From an uncultured Acidobacteriota bacterium (GTDB lineage Bacteria; Acidobacteriota; Vicinamibacteria; Vicinamibacterales; UBA2999): a DNA stretch of 38,513 bases. Location of the stretch: positions 1 to 38,513 of the forward strand of contig CADEDM010000027.1 in assembly GCA_902826065.1 (NCBI GenBank). The letters are read 5' to 3'. Position 1 is the first letter of the stretch; each line of letters starts with the position of its first letter. This document shows, piece after piece, positions 24,309 through 32,135 of the stretch. The translations under genes and the position numbers were made by a program. The notes beneath the pieces are model-generated. The model worked only from the letters and a program-made list of their open reading frames with translations, did no database searches and was not told the origin of the DNA.

Positions 24309-26207
24309 TCAGTGCGTGCGTGCCCGCTGGGCTTCGATGCGCTTCGTCACCGCTGGCACGTCCGCGGCCAGCAGGTAGCCGTCCTTCACCAGCGCCTCCG
24401 CGACTGCTGCCGCCTTGGCCAGATAGTCGTCGGTCGACGCGTACCGTTCCTCGATCGACAGGCGCGGGTCGCCGGCCTGATCGCGCTCGGCTTTTGTCTT
24501 CGCGAAGGGGATGCCGGAGCCCAGCAGGTAGACGAGCTGGTTCGTGCCGCCGATGGAGGCGTTGCGAAAGTTCCAGCCGGTGTAGGTCGCGACCGGCACG
24601 CGCTGCTCCGGCGTGCGGATGCCTCCCAGTTCGTTGCCGTCGGCGTCGACCTGCGGCACGAGGAACGGCAGGTCGTGGCCGTCGTAGCGCGGGCCCTGGA
24701 CGACCGCCGGGCTCTGCACGCCCGGGATCTTCGGGAACTTCAGCCTGCCGATCGACACGAGCGTGCCGTCGGCGAGCCGCGGCACCTGCGACGCCGGCGG
24801 CGGCGTGCCCTTGGTGACCCAGTCGGTCATGGCCACGAGCAGGGCGCGCATCGTCCACCAGTACTCGAGCGGATTGGCCGGCTGCTGGCCCACTCCGGCC
24901 GTCGTCACCGGGAAGGGCGCGGGACCGTGCTGCGCGCCGGTGAGGAAATAGGCGCGGACATTCGCCGGCAGCTCCAGGTCGCGCTTGCCGTCGGGCGCGG
25001 TGTGCACGAGCGAGGCCGCACGCCCGCCGCCCCAGTACTCCACGGCCGTGTTCGTGAACATCACCTTCGGCTGCGTCTTCTGCGCGCGGCCGTTCTCGAA
25101 CAAGCCGTCGGTGCGGTGCGTGATCGGATCGCGCTCGGCCGTCGTGGCGAACGGGAACTGCGTGGAGCTGTACATCCCCAGCGCCGTGGGCTGGGCGCCG
25201 CGTTCGTTGATGCTGAGCCGTCCCGCGCCGGCGATGTGCACCATGGCGCCGTCGAGGACCTGGCGGCCCTGCTCGTCGGCGTTGAAGCCGTAGTAGAAGA
25301 ACGAGCGCAGGAAGCGTCCACTCTGCGACGAGCCGAAGCCGATGGCCTTCTCGGCGTGCACCGGCGCCTCGGGCGCGTGCTTCACCCAGGCCGCGAAGTC
25401 GCGGTAGGCCGCCAGGCCCAGGCCCGACACCGGCCACTCGGTGGGGCGGTACATCACCTCGTAGGTCCGGCCCTTCTCGAAGCCGCCCGTCAGCGTGATC
25501 CGGTTGCCGCTGATCGTGAAGCGATCCCGGGCGATCGGCGTGCGCGTGCCGAACTCGCCGTCGCGGACGCTCAGCGTCGTGTCCTTCGCGTCGTTCGCCG
25601 ACGGCCGATAACCGGCCAGGTCCCCGACCGTCTGCGGCTCGCCGTCGTTGGGCGTGAAGCTGGCCCGCACGATGTCGGACACGCCGCGTGCCGTCGGGAT
25701 CGAGATGCCCATCCCGGCGCCGCGTTCCTCGTTGCCCGCGGCGGTGGCGCGGCGGATGTCGAACTCCCAGCCCACCCACACGACGGTGAAGCCGTGCTGC
25801 ATCAGGAAGCCGTCGCCGAGGTCCGCCTCCGTCGTCGGATCGCTGGTGCCGCCGCGGTTGAAGCCGGTGAGCACGGTCTTGCGGCCGCGGTTCAGCACGT
25901 CCATCAGCGCGACGCCGTTCGAGCGCGCGTCGTCGAGCGGCCGCAGGATGTAGACGTCGGACGAGAACTCGACCTTCCCGTCGTGGTTCATCGGCGCCTT
26001 CTCGAGATCGGCGATCACCGAGTTCTGCGCCGTCTTCGGGTTCACGGCGAAGTGCGCCGTGCCGACGATCTTCTCGTAGCCCGAGCTGCCAACGGGCGCG
26101 CGGTTCTTGATCTCGAACCGCACGACGTCCGCCCATGCGGACGCCGCGGCCAGCCCGACCGACAGGCAGGCGAGGAACAGGCGCAGGGCGAGTGGAGACG
26201 TCGTCAT
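24309..26207 (-). CDS. Exported alpha/beta hydrolase domain protein (PF20091-like)
   Basis: From the ATG at 26207 the protein has 632 residues with a Sec signal peptide (hydrophobic LALRLFLACLSVGLAAASAWA, cleavage near residue 26). The body resembles the large alpha/beta hydrolase domain family represented by PF20091; marks are VDVLNRGRKT-like MDVLNRGRKTVLTGFN, VVWVGWEFD and the nucleophile region IGFGSSQSGRFLRSF (Ser293, Ser294, Ser296), where one Ser of SQSG should be catalytic. Physiological substrates are not known. The frame extends 11 codons upstream, but these cross a candidate -10, so 26207 is preferred. The cupin gene lies upstream on the same strand with an inverted repeat between. 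Confidence 0.82.
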   Translation of the reverse strand: MTTSPLALRLFLACLSVGLAAASAWADVVRFEIKNRAPVGSSGYEKIVGTAHFAVNPKTAQNSVIADLEKAPMNHDGKVEFSSDVYILRPLDDARSNGVALMDVLNRGRKTVLTGFNRGGTSDPTTEADLGDGFLMQHGFTVVWVGWEFDIRRATAAGNEERGAGMGISIPTARGVSDIVRASFTPNDGEPQTVGDLAGYRPSANDAKDTTLSVRDGEFGTRTPIARDRFTISGNRITLTGGFEKGRTYEVMYRPTEWPVSGLGLAAYRDFAAWVKHAPEAPVHAEKAIGFGSSQSGRFLRSFFYYGFNADEQGRQVLDGAMVHIAGAGRLSINERGAQPTALGMYSSTQFPFATTAERDPITHRTDGLFENGRAQKTQPKVMFTNTAVEYWGGGRAASLVHTAPDGKRDLELPANVRAYFLTGAQHGPAPFPVTTAGVGQQPANPLEYWWTMRALLVAMTDWVTKGTPPPASQVPRLADGTLVSIGRLKFPKIPGVQSPAVVQGPRYDGHDLPFLVPQVDADGNELGGIRTPEQRVPVATYTGWNFRNASIGGTNQLVYLLGSGIPFAKTKAERDQAGDPRLSIEERYASTDDYLAKAAAVAEALVKDGYLLAADVPAVTKRIEAQRARTH

Positions 26208-26214
26208 GCGGCGC

Positions 26215-26220
26215 AGTATA
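26215..26220 (-). promoter_or_regulatory. Candidate -10 box of the alpha/beta hydrolase gene (leaderless start)
   Basis: TATACT on the minus strand ends 7 nt before the ATG at 26207, so transcription would begin at or next to the start codon. No Shine-Dalgarno sequence fits between. A clear -35 was not found. Confidence 0.45.
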
Positions 26221-26222
26221 GA

Positions 26223-26260
26223 GCCGATCCCTGGCGGCAACGGGCGTGCCTGGGATCGGC
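26223..26260. other. Inverted repeat between cupin and alpha/beta hydrolase genes
   Basis: GCCGATCCC (26223-26231) and GGGATCGGC (26252-26260) are perfect 9-bp inverted copies with 20 bp between. It lies 17 bp after the cupin stop and 2 bp upstream of the hydrolase -10 candidate, so it could be a terminator for the cupin transcript or an operator in the hydrolase promoter. Confidence 0.5.
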
Positions 26261-26277
26261 CGGCCGAGCGACCGCCG

Positions 26278-26652
26278 CTACCGGGAGCGCGCGTAGTCGA
26301 GCATGCCCTGGAAGTCGACCACGACGGCCGGCTCGTCGCCCACGACCCAGGCGTCGTGGCCCGACGGCAGCAGCGAGATGTCGCCCGGCTTGCAGTCGAA
26401 CTCGCTGCCGTCGTCCATCAGCACGCGCAGCACGCCGGAGACGTGGTACTGGAAGTGCGGCGCCTCGCAGCTCCGCGTCTTGGCCAGCGGCTGCACGCTC
26501 TGCGACCAGCGCCAGCCCGGTTCGAACACGCCGCGCCCGACGGTGGCGTTGCCGATGGTGACCAGTTCGAGCCGGCCCTTGGGAAACTCGCGGATCTCGT
26601 GGGGACGAGCGAACGAGACCACTTCGGCGGCGGCGGCGGTGTGCTGCGACAT
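26278..26652 (-). CDS. Small cupin-domain protein
   Basis: From the ATG at 26652 the product has 124 residues and no signal peptide. It has a single cupin barrel: GVFEPGWRW in the first motif region, APHFQYHVSGVLRVLMDDG and then the second motif FDCKPGDISLLPSGHDAWV. His residues in PHFQYHVSG and PSGHD could bind metal, but the classical first-motif HxH is missing (GWRWSQS), so metal binding and catalysis are doubtful; a ligand-binding role is possible. The frame is open to 26697 without good reason to use it. It lies 97 bp downstream of the HEAT-repeat gene on the same strand. No specific function can be assigned. Confidence 0.75.
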   Translation of the reverse strand: MSQHTAAAAEVVSFARPHEIREFPKGRLELVTIGNATVGRGVFEPGWRWSQSVQPLAKTRSCEAPHFQYHVSGVLRVLMDDGSEFDCKPGDISLLPSGHDAWVVGDEPAVVVDFQGMLDYARSR

Positions 26653-26749
26653 GACTGCGCTCCCGGGAACGCGGCGGCCGGAATGAGCCGCCGTCACCCC
26701 TTAAGGCGGGAACCCGGCGCGGGAACTGGCATGGATGCTGGCGCCCACG

Positions 26750-28921
26750 TCAGCGCCGGCGAATCGCCAGCAAAACCTCGGCGGCCAGTTCCCGGTCCGC
26801 TGCACCCGGATCGCCGGTGATCCGGGCGACGGCGGCTTCGGCTGGTGCGGCCAGTGGCCCCAGCGCCCTGAGCGCCCACAGGCCGTCGGCCCGGGTGCTG
26901 TCCGCATCGAGCGCGCGGATGAACGCGTCCAGAATCGGACGCGCCACTTCCGGGTCGACCTGGACGGCCGCAACACCGAGGATCACCTGGTCCACACCCC
27001 CGACCTTGGCGAAGGCTTGCATCAGGGCGGGAGCCATCGCCCGGGCGGTCGTGCCGAAGTTTCCCAGATTCTCCGCGCTGATCGACAGTTCGTAGAGCGC
27101 CTCGTTCGAGGGCTCGGGCACATCTACCGCCGTCGCGGCGGCGGTGAATCGGCTCACGGCAGCGGGCAGGAGATCCGCGGCGTTCTTCGGGTCGATCGCG
27201 ACGAGGGCGCCGGCGGCAGCTTGGGCCACGGCCCGGTCGCCGTCGCGCAACGCGGTGCGCAGCGCCTCGATAGCAGAGATGGCTGCCTCTCTGTAGAACG
27301 CCAGATGGCCGGCTGCCACTCGTCGAGCCTCTGCCGATGATTCGGTCAGTTGGCGGACGAACATCGGCACCATCTGCGCCGGGGCCGCCTTGCGGGCCAC
27401 CAGCACATGGAGCGCCTGACTGCGGACGTGCTCGTCCTGGTCGTGCAGCAGCCGCAACAGCGCGTCGACGGCCTCGGGTGGGAACTCGTTGCTGTGCTCG
27501 AGTCCGTGCACGGCATTGACGCGGGTGTCCGGGTCGTCGGCGCGCAGCGCCTCGATGAGCACGTCGGCACCGGGCCGCCCGAGCTCACCCAGCGCGACAT
27601 TGGCGAGGATCTTCGGGTTGCTGCCGTTGACGACGACGTTGCTGTACAGCATCTCCCGGAACGTCGGCAGGAGCGCCGGTGCGCTCGGGGGATCGATCGC
27701 CGCCAGCACGTAGGACGCGTAGTAGCGCACCGCCACGTCGCTGTCATTCAGGGCGGCGCGCGCCCTCGGCGCGGCCCACGTGCGATCGACGCCGCGACGG
27801 CGGAGCTGCTGCACTGCGCTCAGGCGCTCGCGGGCGTCGCGCGACGCCAGCGCCGCCGTGAGCACCTCGCGCGGCTGCTGCCGCGACCAGTCGATCTCCG
27901 GTTTGTTCTCGATCAGCCGGATCGCGGTCAGCACCTCGGCGCCCGGGTTGCCCCCGAGTCCGCGCGTGGCAGCGATGCGAAGGGCGGGCAGTGCCGCGGC
28001 GGCGCCAGGACCGAGCAACCCAAGCTGCTTGGCCGCTGCATACACGACCCCGGAGTCTTCATCGACCAGACGAGCGGCCACGGCCGGCACGATCGGCACG
28101 GCCGCGGCGCCCCACTTCTCCACCGCCATCAGCGCCTGCCAGCGAACGTTGTGATCGTCCGCGCCGAACGCCTCGGCCAGCACCGGCAGCAGCGCTGCGT
28201 CCGGCGGGCGCTGGATGTCGCCCAGCGCCGCCGCCGCGGACACACGATCCTGCGCGTCGGCAGACTCGAGCAGGCGACGCAGCTCCGGCACGGCGACGGC
28301 CGCGTACGGCCCATAGCCGGCAAGCGCGCGGGCTGCCGCCTGACGATCTCGTCCATGCGGAGTGCTCAAGGTGTTGGCCAGCGCATCCGCCACTTCACCT
28401 CCACGTTCGGGCGGCAGGTGCCTGAGGGCCTCGGCAAGCGCCCACGCGTCGGGCTGGCCCGCCGCGAGCGCCGCGCCGTAAATTTGCGTCATTGGCGGCG
28501 TGATGCGCTTGATGTTGGAGAGCGCGGTGTTCACCGCGTGGCGTACCTCGTCGTCGTCCGACTGCAGTCCGGCGAGCAGCACGCCCGAGGCTTCTGACGT
28601 GGCAACCGTGGGTGCCACCGAGAGCAACGTGGCCGCCGCCATGATGGCGGTGCCGGGATCGTCGTCCCGCAACGCCTGTTCGAGCACCGGCAGCATGGGT
28701 CCGGCCGTGTCGGGATCGTCGGCGACGCCGAGAAAGGCCATCGTTCGCAGCGCGTTCCACTCTGCAGGCGCCACCTGCCCCGGACGGCCACCCGCCAGCA
28801 GCTTCACGAGTTGTGCGACCTCGTCGGCGGGAGGAGGGGCGGCCGGCTGCGCGGACGCGTGATCACCGGCTGCCAGGAACATCCCGAGAGTGCACAGCCG
28901 TGCGAGTACGCGCGAGGTCAT
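26750..28921 (-). CDS. Exported HEAT-repeat protein
   Basis: The 723-residue protein has a Sec signal peptide (1-24, hydrophobic VLARLCTLGMFLAAG, Ala-Ser-Ala before Gln) and then HEAT/PBS-lyase-type helical repeats along nearly the whole length: for example DRVSAAAALGDIQRP, HNVRWQALMAVEKWG, ERLSAVQQLRRRGVD, TRVNAVHGLEHSNEF and EHVRSQALHVLVARK. HEAT solenoids bind proteins or act as scaffolds; no catalytic domain or haem motif is visible. It is divergent from the ECF sigma gene across 98 bp, so a shared control region is possible. Its partner and role are not known. The ATG at 28921 is well placed for the signal peptide, with AAGGG a few bases upstream. Confidence 0.88.
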   Translation of the reverse strand: MTSRVLARLCTLGMFLAAGDHASAQPAAPPPADEVAQLVKLLAGGRPGQVAPAEWNALRTMAFLGVADDPDTAGPMLPVLEQALRDDDPGTAIMAAATLLSVAPTVATSEASGVLLAGLQSDDDEVRHAVNTALSNIKRITPPMTQIYGAALAAGQPDAWALAEALRHLPPERGGEVADALANTLSTPHGRDRQAAARALAGYGPYAAVAVPELRRLLESADAQDRVSAAAALGDIQRPPDAALLPVLAEAFGADDHNVRWQALMAVEKWGAAAVPIVPAVAARLVDEDSGVVYAAAKQLGLLGPGAAAALPALRIAATRGLGGNPGAEVLTAIRLIENKPEIDWSRQQPREVLTAALASRDARERLSAVQQLRRRGVDRTWAAPRARAALNDSDVAVRYYASYVLAAIDPPSAPALLPTFREMLYSNVVVNGSNPKILANVALGELGRPGADVLIEALRADDPDTRVNAVHGLEHSNEFPPEAVDALLRLLHDQDEHVRSQALHVLVARKAAPAQMVPMFVRQLTESSAEARRVAAGHLAFYREAAISAIEALRTALRDGDRAVAQAAAGALVAIDPKNAADLLPAAVSRFTAAATAVDVPEPSNEALYELSISAENLGNFGTTARAMAPALMQAFAKVGGVDQVILGVAAVQVDPEVARPILDAFIRALDADSTRADGLWALRALGPLAAPAEAAVARITGDPGAADRELAAEVLLAIRRR

Positions 28922-28999
28922 GGTGCCCTTGTTATCGGCGGGGCTCGTCGTCTCGCAGACGGCTCGCGCGTCACACCTCTGCGTTGACGGCGCTGGCTC

Positions 29000-29005
29000 T
29001 ACAAT
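29000..29005 (+). promoter_or_regulatory. Candidate -10 box of the ECF sigma gene
   Basis: TACAAT lies 14 nt before the ATG at 29020, giving a leader of about 7 nt without a Shine-Dalgarno sequence. A TTGACG at 28984-28989 is only 10 bp upstream and cannot be its -35. The site is in the 98-bp gap shared with the divergent HEAT-repeat gene. Confidence 0.4.
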
Positions 29006-29019
29006 GCCGGCAAGCCCGT

Positions 29020-29616
29020 ATGTCAGCCGATTCGGACGCCCCGTCTCCCGCCGACGTCACCGCTCTGCTCAAAGCCTGGAGCGACGGCGACGACGATGCC
29101 CTGCGCCAGTTGATGCCGTTCGTGGAACACGAACTGCGGCGGGTGGCGGCCCGCTACATGGCGGGTGAGCGGCCGGGGCACACGCTGCAACCCACCGCGC
29201 TCGTGAACGAGGCCTATCTGCGCCTGGTCGGGGTGAAGCAGGTGCGCTGGCAGAACCGCGCGCACTTCCTCGCCGTGTCCGCGCGCACCATGCGCCGCAT
29301 TCTCGTCGACATGGCACGCGCCAAGGGCTACCAGAAACGCGGTGGACGCATGCCGGTGGCCTCGCTCGACGACCTCGAGGTGGCGTCGCCAGAACCCGGC
29401 CCGGATCTCGTGGCGCTGCACGACGCGCTCGACGCCCTCGCGGCGGAGGACGCGCGCAAGGGCCAGGTCGTCGAGCTGCGCTTCTTCGGCGGGCTCACGG
29501 TGAACGAGACCGCGGATGTCCTCGGCGTCTCGCCGGAGACGGTGATGCGCGACTGGGCGTTCGCCAAGGCATGGCTGCTGCGTGAACTGAGCCGCGACCG
29601 GCCCGCCGGCGCGTGA
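29020..29616 (+). CDS. ECF sigma factor (TIGR02999-like, kinase-associated)
   Basis: From the ATG at 29020 the protein has 198 residues with sigma region 2 (about 30-100; HELRRVAARYM, LQPTALVNEAYLRL, NRAHFLAVSARTMRRILVDMAR) and region 4 (about 135-192; KGQVVELRFFGGLTVNETADVLGVSPETVMRDWAFAKAWL), the helix-turn-helix for -35 binding. LQPTALVNEAYLRL and RRILVDMARAK are typical of the subgroup that sits beside Ser/Thr kinases in Acidobacteria and Planctomycetes. No anti-sigma gene is present; the convergent kinase at 29630-32098, whose stop is 13 bp away, is the obvious candidate regulator by phosphorylation (inference). The frame is open upstream to 28813, but that overlaps the HEAT gene and promoter. 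Confidence 0.9.
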   Translation: MSADSDAPSPADVTALLKAWSDGDDDALRQLMPFVEHELRRVAARYMAGERPGHTLQPTALVNEAYLRLVGVKQVRWQNRAHFLAVSARTMRRILVDMARAKGYQKRGGRMPVASLDDLEVASPEPGPDLVALHDALDALAAEDARKGQVVELRFFGGLTVNETADVLGVSPETVMRDWAFAKAWLLRELSRDRPAGA

Positions 29617-29633
29617 CCGCGCGAGGCGGTCAC
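29613..29633. terminator. Bidirectional hairpin containing both convergent stop codons
   Basis: GTGACCGC (29613-29620) and GCGGTCAC (29626-29633) pair perfectly around GCGAG. The sigma-factor stop TGA (29614-29616) lies in one arm and the kinase stop (29630-29632, minus strand) in the other, so the hairpin ends both genes without any further spacer. Confidence 0.6.
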
Positions 29634-32098
29634 AGCCCCAGCAAGGCGCGACCGCGGCCGCGATCGAACTCGCGCGACACCACGGTCTGCGACACGGAGA
29701 GCCGGCTCACGAGCCGTCGCCAGTCGTCGTGTGCGCGCAACGGCGCCAGGTAGACGTCGCGCTCGAACGCCGGCAGGCACAGGAATCCGGCATCGACCGA
29801 ACGGTTCAACACGGCGAACGCGCGATCCGGCAGATCCAGCAGGGCCAGGATCTCCGCCACGTAGAACAGGCCCTCCCCATCGCGGAAGCGGGCGTCGGTG
29901 AATCGCTGCAGCGCGGCCAGCGCCTCGTCGCGGCGGCCCTCGAGGGCCGCGCGCATGCCGGTCGAGAACGCCAGCAGCAGCGGCACCGCGGCGAAGCGTG
30001 TCTCTTCGCGGCGGGCCGCCTCGAGGGCCTCGTCGCGCCGCCCCAGCGCGCCGAGCAGCCGCGCCTCGAACGGGTCGCTGCTGCGATGCGCCTCGTCGAG
30101 GCCGCGGGCGAAGTCGCCCTGCATGTAGTAGGTGTGCAGCACGCTCGTCGGCACGGTCGGATCGAGCCGCGCGGCCGTGCGGTGCGCCGCCGCCGAGGCG
30201 TCGAGCAGCCCGCCATAGCGGCACGCGTGCACGAGGGCGGCGTAGATGTGCGGCTCGGCGCGGCGCTGCCAGGCGCGCTCGAGCAGCCGGGCCAGCGCGG
30301 CGTCGACGCGCCCGAGGTCGATCTCGAGCTGCGCGTAGTAGTGCTGCGCGGCGCCGTGGTCGGGATCGATCGCCAGCGCCTGCCGGAACGACGACTCCGC
30401 CTCGGTCAGCGCCGTCGGATCTTCGAACTTGCCCAGGATGCGCTCGAGCCGTCCACGCTCGGCCCAGGCCGACGCGAACGTCGGATCGTGCTGCAGACTC
30501 TGGACGAAGAACGCGTGCGCCTGCCGCCAGGCGCCGGCCTCGGCGCGCAGCTGCATGCCGCGTAGATACAGGTCGAACGCCTTGTCGTTGGCCGCCCGTG
30601 AGGGCGGCGGCGCGCTTTGGTCGCGCTCGCTGAGCGGCAATGCGGCCAGGACCCGTCGCGCGAGGTCGTCGTGCACTTCGAGCACGGCGTCGGGGGGCGC
30701 CTCCGTGACGTGCGACCACCACACGTCGCCCGCCGGCACGGAGACGAGCTCCGCCGTCACGCGCGCCTGCCGCGGCGAGATCAGCAGCGATCCGGTGAGC
30801 ACGACGTCCACCGCCAGTTCGGTGGCGATGCGCGTGAGGTCGAGCGGCGGCTGAGCGTAGCGCGCCGTGGTCAGCGTCGACCGCACCACGAGCGACTCGA
30901 GGCCGGTGAGCGCGCCGGCGAGCGCGTCGGCGAGGCTCGACCCGAGGTAGTCGGCGGCCGGATCCGGGCGCAGCATCCGAAACGGCAGGACCGCGAGGCG
31001 CAGGATCGGGCGCGCCTCCACGATCTGGCCGCTCTCCACGAGGGCGAGCGCCGACGAGAGATCGCCCGCGAACGCCTCGGCGCTGGCGTAGCGCTCGTCG
31101 GGCGACTTGGCGAGGGCGCGATGCAGCACGCGGTCGGCCGCTTTCACCGCCGACGACCCGGTGAGCACCGGCGTCGACTCGTAGATGACCGCGTGCGCCA
31201 GCGCGGCCAGCGTGGCGCCGCTGAAGGGCGGACGACCGACCAGCATCTCGAAGACGATCGCCGCTGCAGAAAAGAGATCCGAGCGCGCGTCCACCGCCCG
31301 GCCGCGCAGCTGCTCGGGCGACGAGTACTGCGGCGTGCCCACGAACATGCCGGCGGCGGTCAGCGGCTCGCCGGTGAGGCTGGTGGCCGGCTGCAGCGGC
31401 CGCGCCAGCCCGAAGTCGAGCAGCTTCAGCCCGTGCCGGCCGAGGAACACGTTCGACGGCTTCAGGTCGCGATGCACGATGCCGTGACGGTGCAGCACCG
31501 CCAGCGCCTCGAGCATGGTGACGGCGAATCGCAACGCGTCCGCCGGCGGTACCGGCCCACGCGCGAGGCGTTCGGCCAGCGACTCGCCTTCCACGAGCTC
31601 CATGGCGATGTACGGCGACGACCCCGCCGTGCCCAGCGCGTAGACCTGGCAGATGAGCGGATGCACGACGCTGGCCGCCACGCGCGCTTCGCGCACCAGC
31701 CGCTCGCGGGCGTGCGGATCGGAGCCGTCGGGGCGCAGCACCTTCAGGGCGACGCGGCGGCCGAGTCGTTCGTCCTCGGCTTCGTAGACCACGCCCATGC
31801 CGCCCTGGCCCAGCGTCCGCAGCACCCGGTAGTGATCCAGCCGATCGCCGTCATGCAACGGGCTGGTGTCCGCAGCGGGACCGATGGTCGACGGCGGCCG
31901 GCGCGCCGCCACGTCGAACGCCGACGCGTCGAGGAACCGGTCGCTCTTCGGCGCCTCCGCGAGCAACGAGTCGACCTCGGCGCGCAGGGCCCCGTCGTCA
32001 CCGCACGCCGATGCCAGGAACCCGGCGCGCGCGTCGGCGGGCAGCGCCAGCGCCTGATGGAACAACTCCTCGACGCGTTGCCAGCGCCCGGACGTCAT
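29630..32098 (-). CDS. Cytosolic Ser/Thr protein kinase with TolB-like and TPR C-terminus
   Basis: The 822-residue protein has a short N-terminal helical segment (RWQRVEELFHQAL..., 5-50) typical of acidobacterial kinases, then a Hanks-type kinase domain (about 90-345): glycine loop GQGGMG (97-102), Lys119 in ALK, HRDLKPSN with catalytic Asp211, DFG at 228-230, and GTPQYSSPEQL. Residues of about 365-480 resemble the TolB-like/adenylate-cyclase-associated segment (LAVLPFRML...YLGSSLADAL), and from about 500 to 770 there are TPR-like helices. I see no transmembrane segment, so it should be cytosolic. It is convergent with the ECF sigma gene and lies 37 bp downstream of the metallo-beta-lactamase gene on the same strand. 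Confidence 0.92.
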   Translation of the reverse strand: MTSGRWQRVEELFHQALALPADARAGFLASACGDDGALRAEVDSLLAEAPKSDRFLDASAFDVAARRPPSTIGPAADTSPLHDGDRLDHYRVLRTLGQGGMGVVYEAEDERLGRRVALKVLRPDGSDPHARERLVREARVAASVVHPLICQVYALGTAGSSPYIAMELVEGESLAERLARGPVPPADALRFAVTMLEALAVLHRHGIVHRDLKPSNVFLGRHGLKLLDFGLARPLQPATSLTGEPLTAAGMFVGTPQYSSPEQLRGRAVDARSDLFSAAAIVFEMLVGRPPFSGATLAALAHAVIYESTPVLTGSSAVKAADRVLHRALAKSPDERYASAEAFAGDLSSALALVESGQIVEARPILRLAVLPFRMLRPDPAADYLGSSLADALAGALTGLESLVVRSTLTTARYAQPPLDLTRIATELAVDVVLTGSLLISPRQARVTAELVSVPAGDVWWSHVTEAPPDAVLEVHDDLARRVLAALPLSERDQSAPPPSRAANDKAFDLYLRGMQLRAEAGAWRQAHAFFVQSLQHDPTFASAWAERGRLERILGKFEDPTALTEAESSFRQALAIDPDHGAAQHYYAQLEIDLGRVDAALARLLERAWQRRAEPHIYAALVHACRYGGLLDASAAAHRTAARLDPTVPTSVLHTYYMQGDFARGLDEAHRSSDPFEARLLGALGRRDEALEAARREETRFAAVPLLLAFSTGMRAALEGRRDEALAALQRFTDARFRDGEGLFYVAEILALLDLPDRAFAVLNRSVDAGFLCLPAFERDVYLAPLRAHDDWRRLVSRLSVSQTVVSREFDRGRGRALLGL

Positions 32099-32135
32099 GC
32101 GCTGGCGATGCTACCGCGTCGGCGCCCTGCCGGCG

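Noticed and set aside
24241..26136. N-terminal extension of the ADOP permease
   Set aside because: It is out-of-frame sequence of the hydrolase gene; the permease family starts at the MLADFRLAVR segment.
24273..26561. A 762-codon plus-strand frame opposite the alpha/beta hydrolase
   Set aside because: Low-complexity Arg/Ala/Val composition, spans two real genes and the spacer between them.
28984..29005. TTGACG and TACAAT as a complete promoter for the sigma gene
   Set aside because: The spacer is only 10 bp, far from 16-18, so only the -10 was kept as a candidate.
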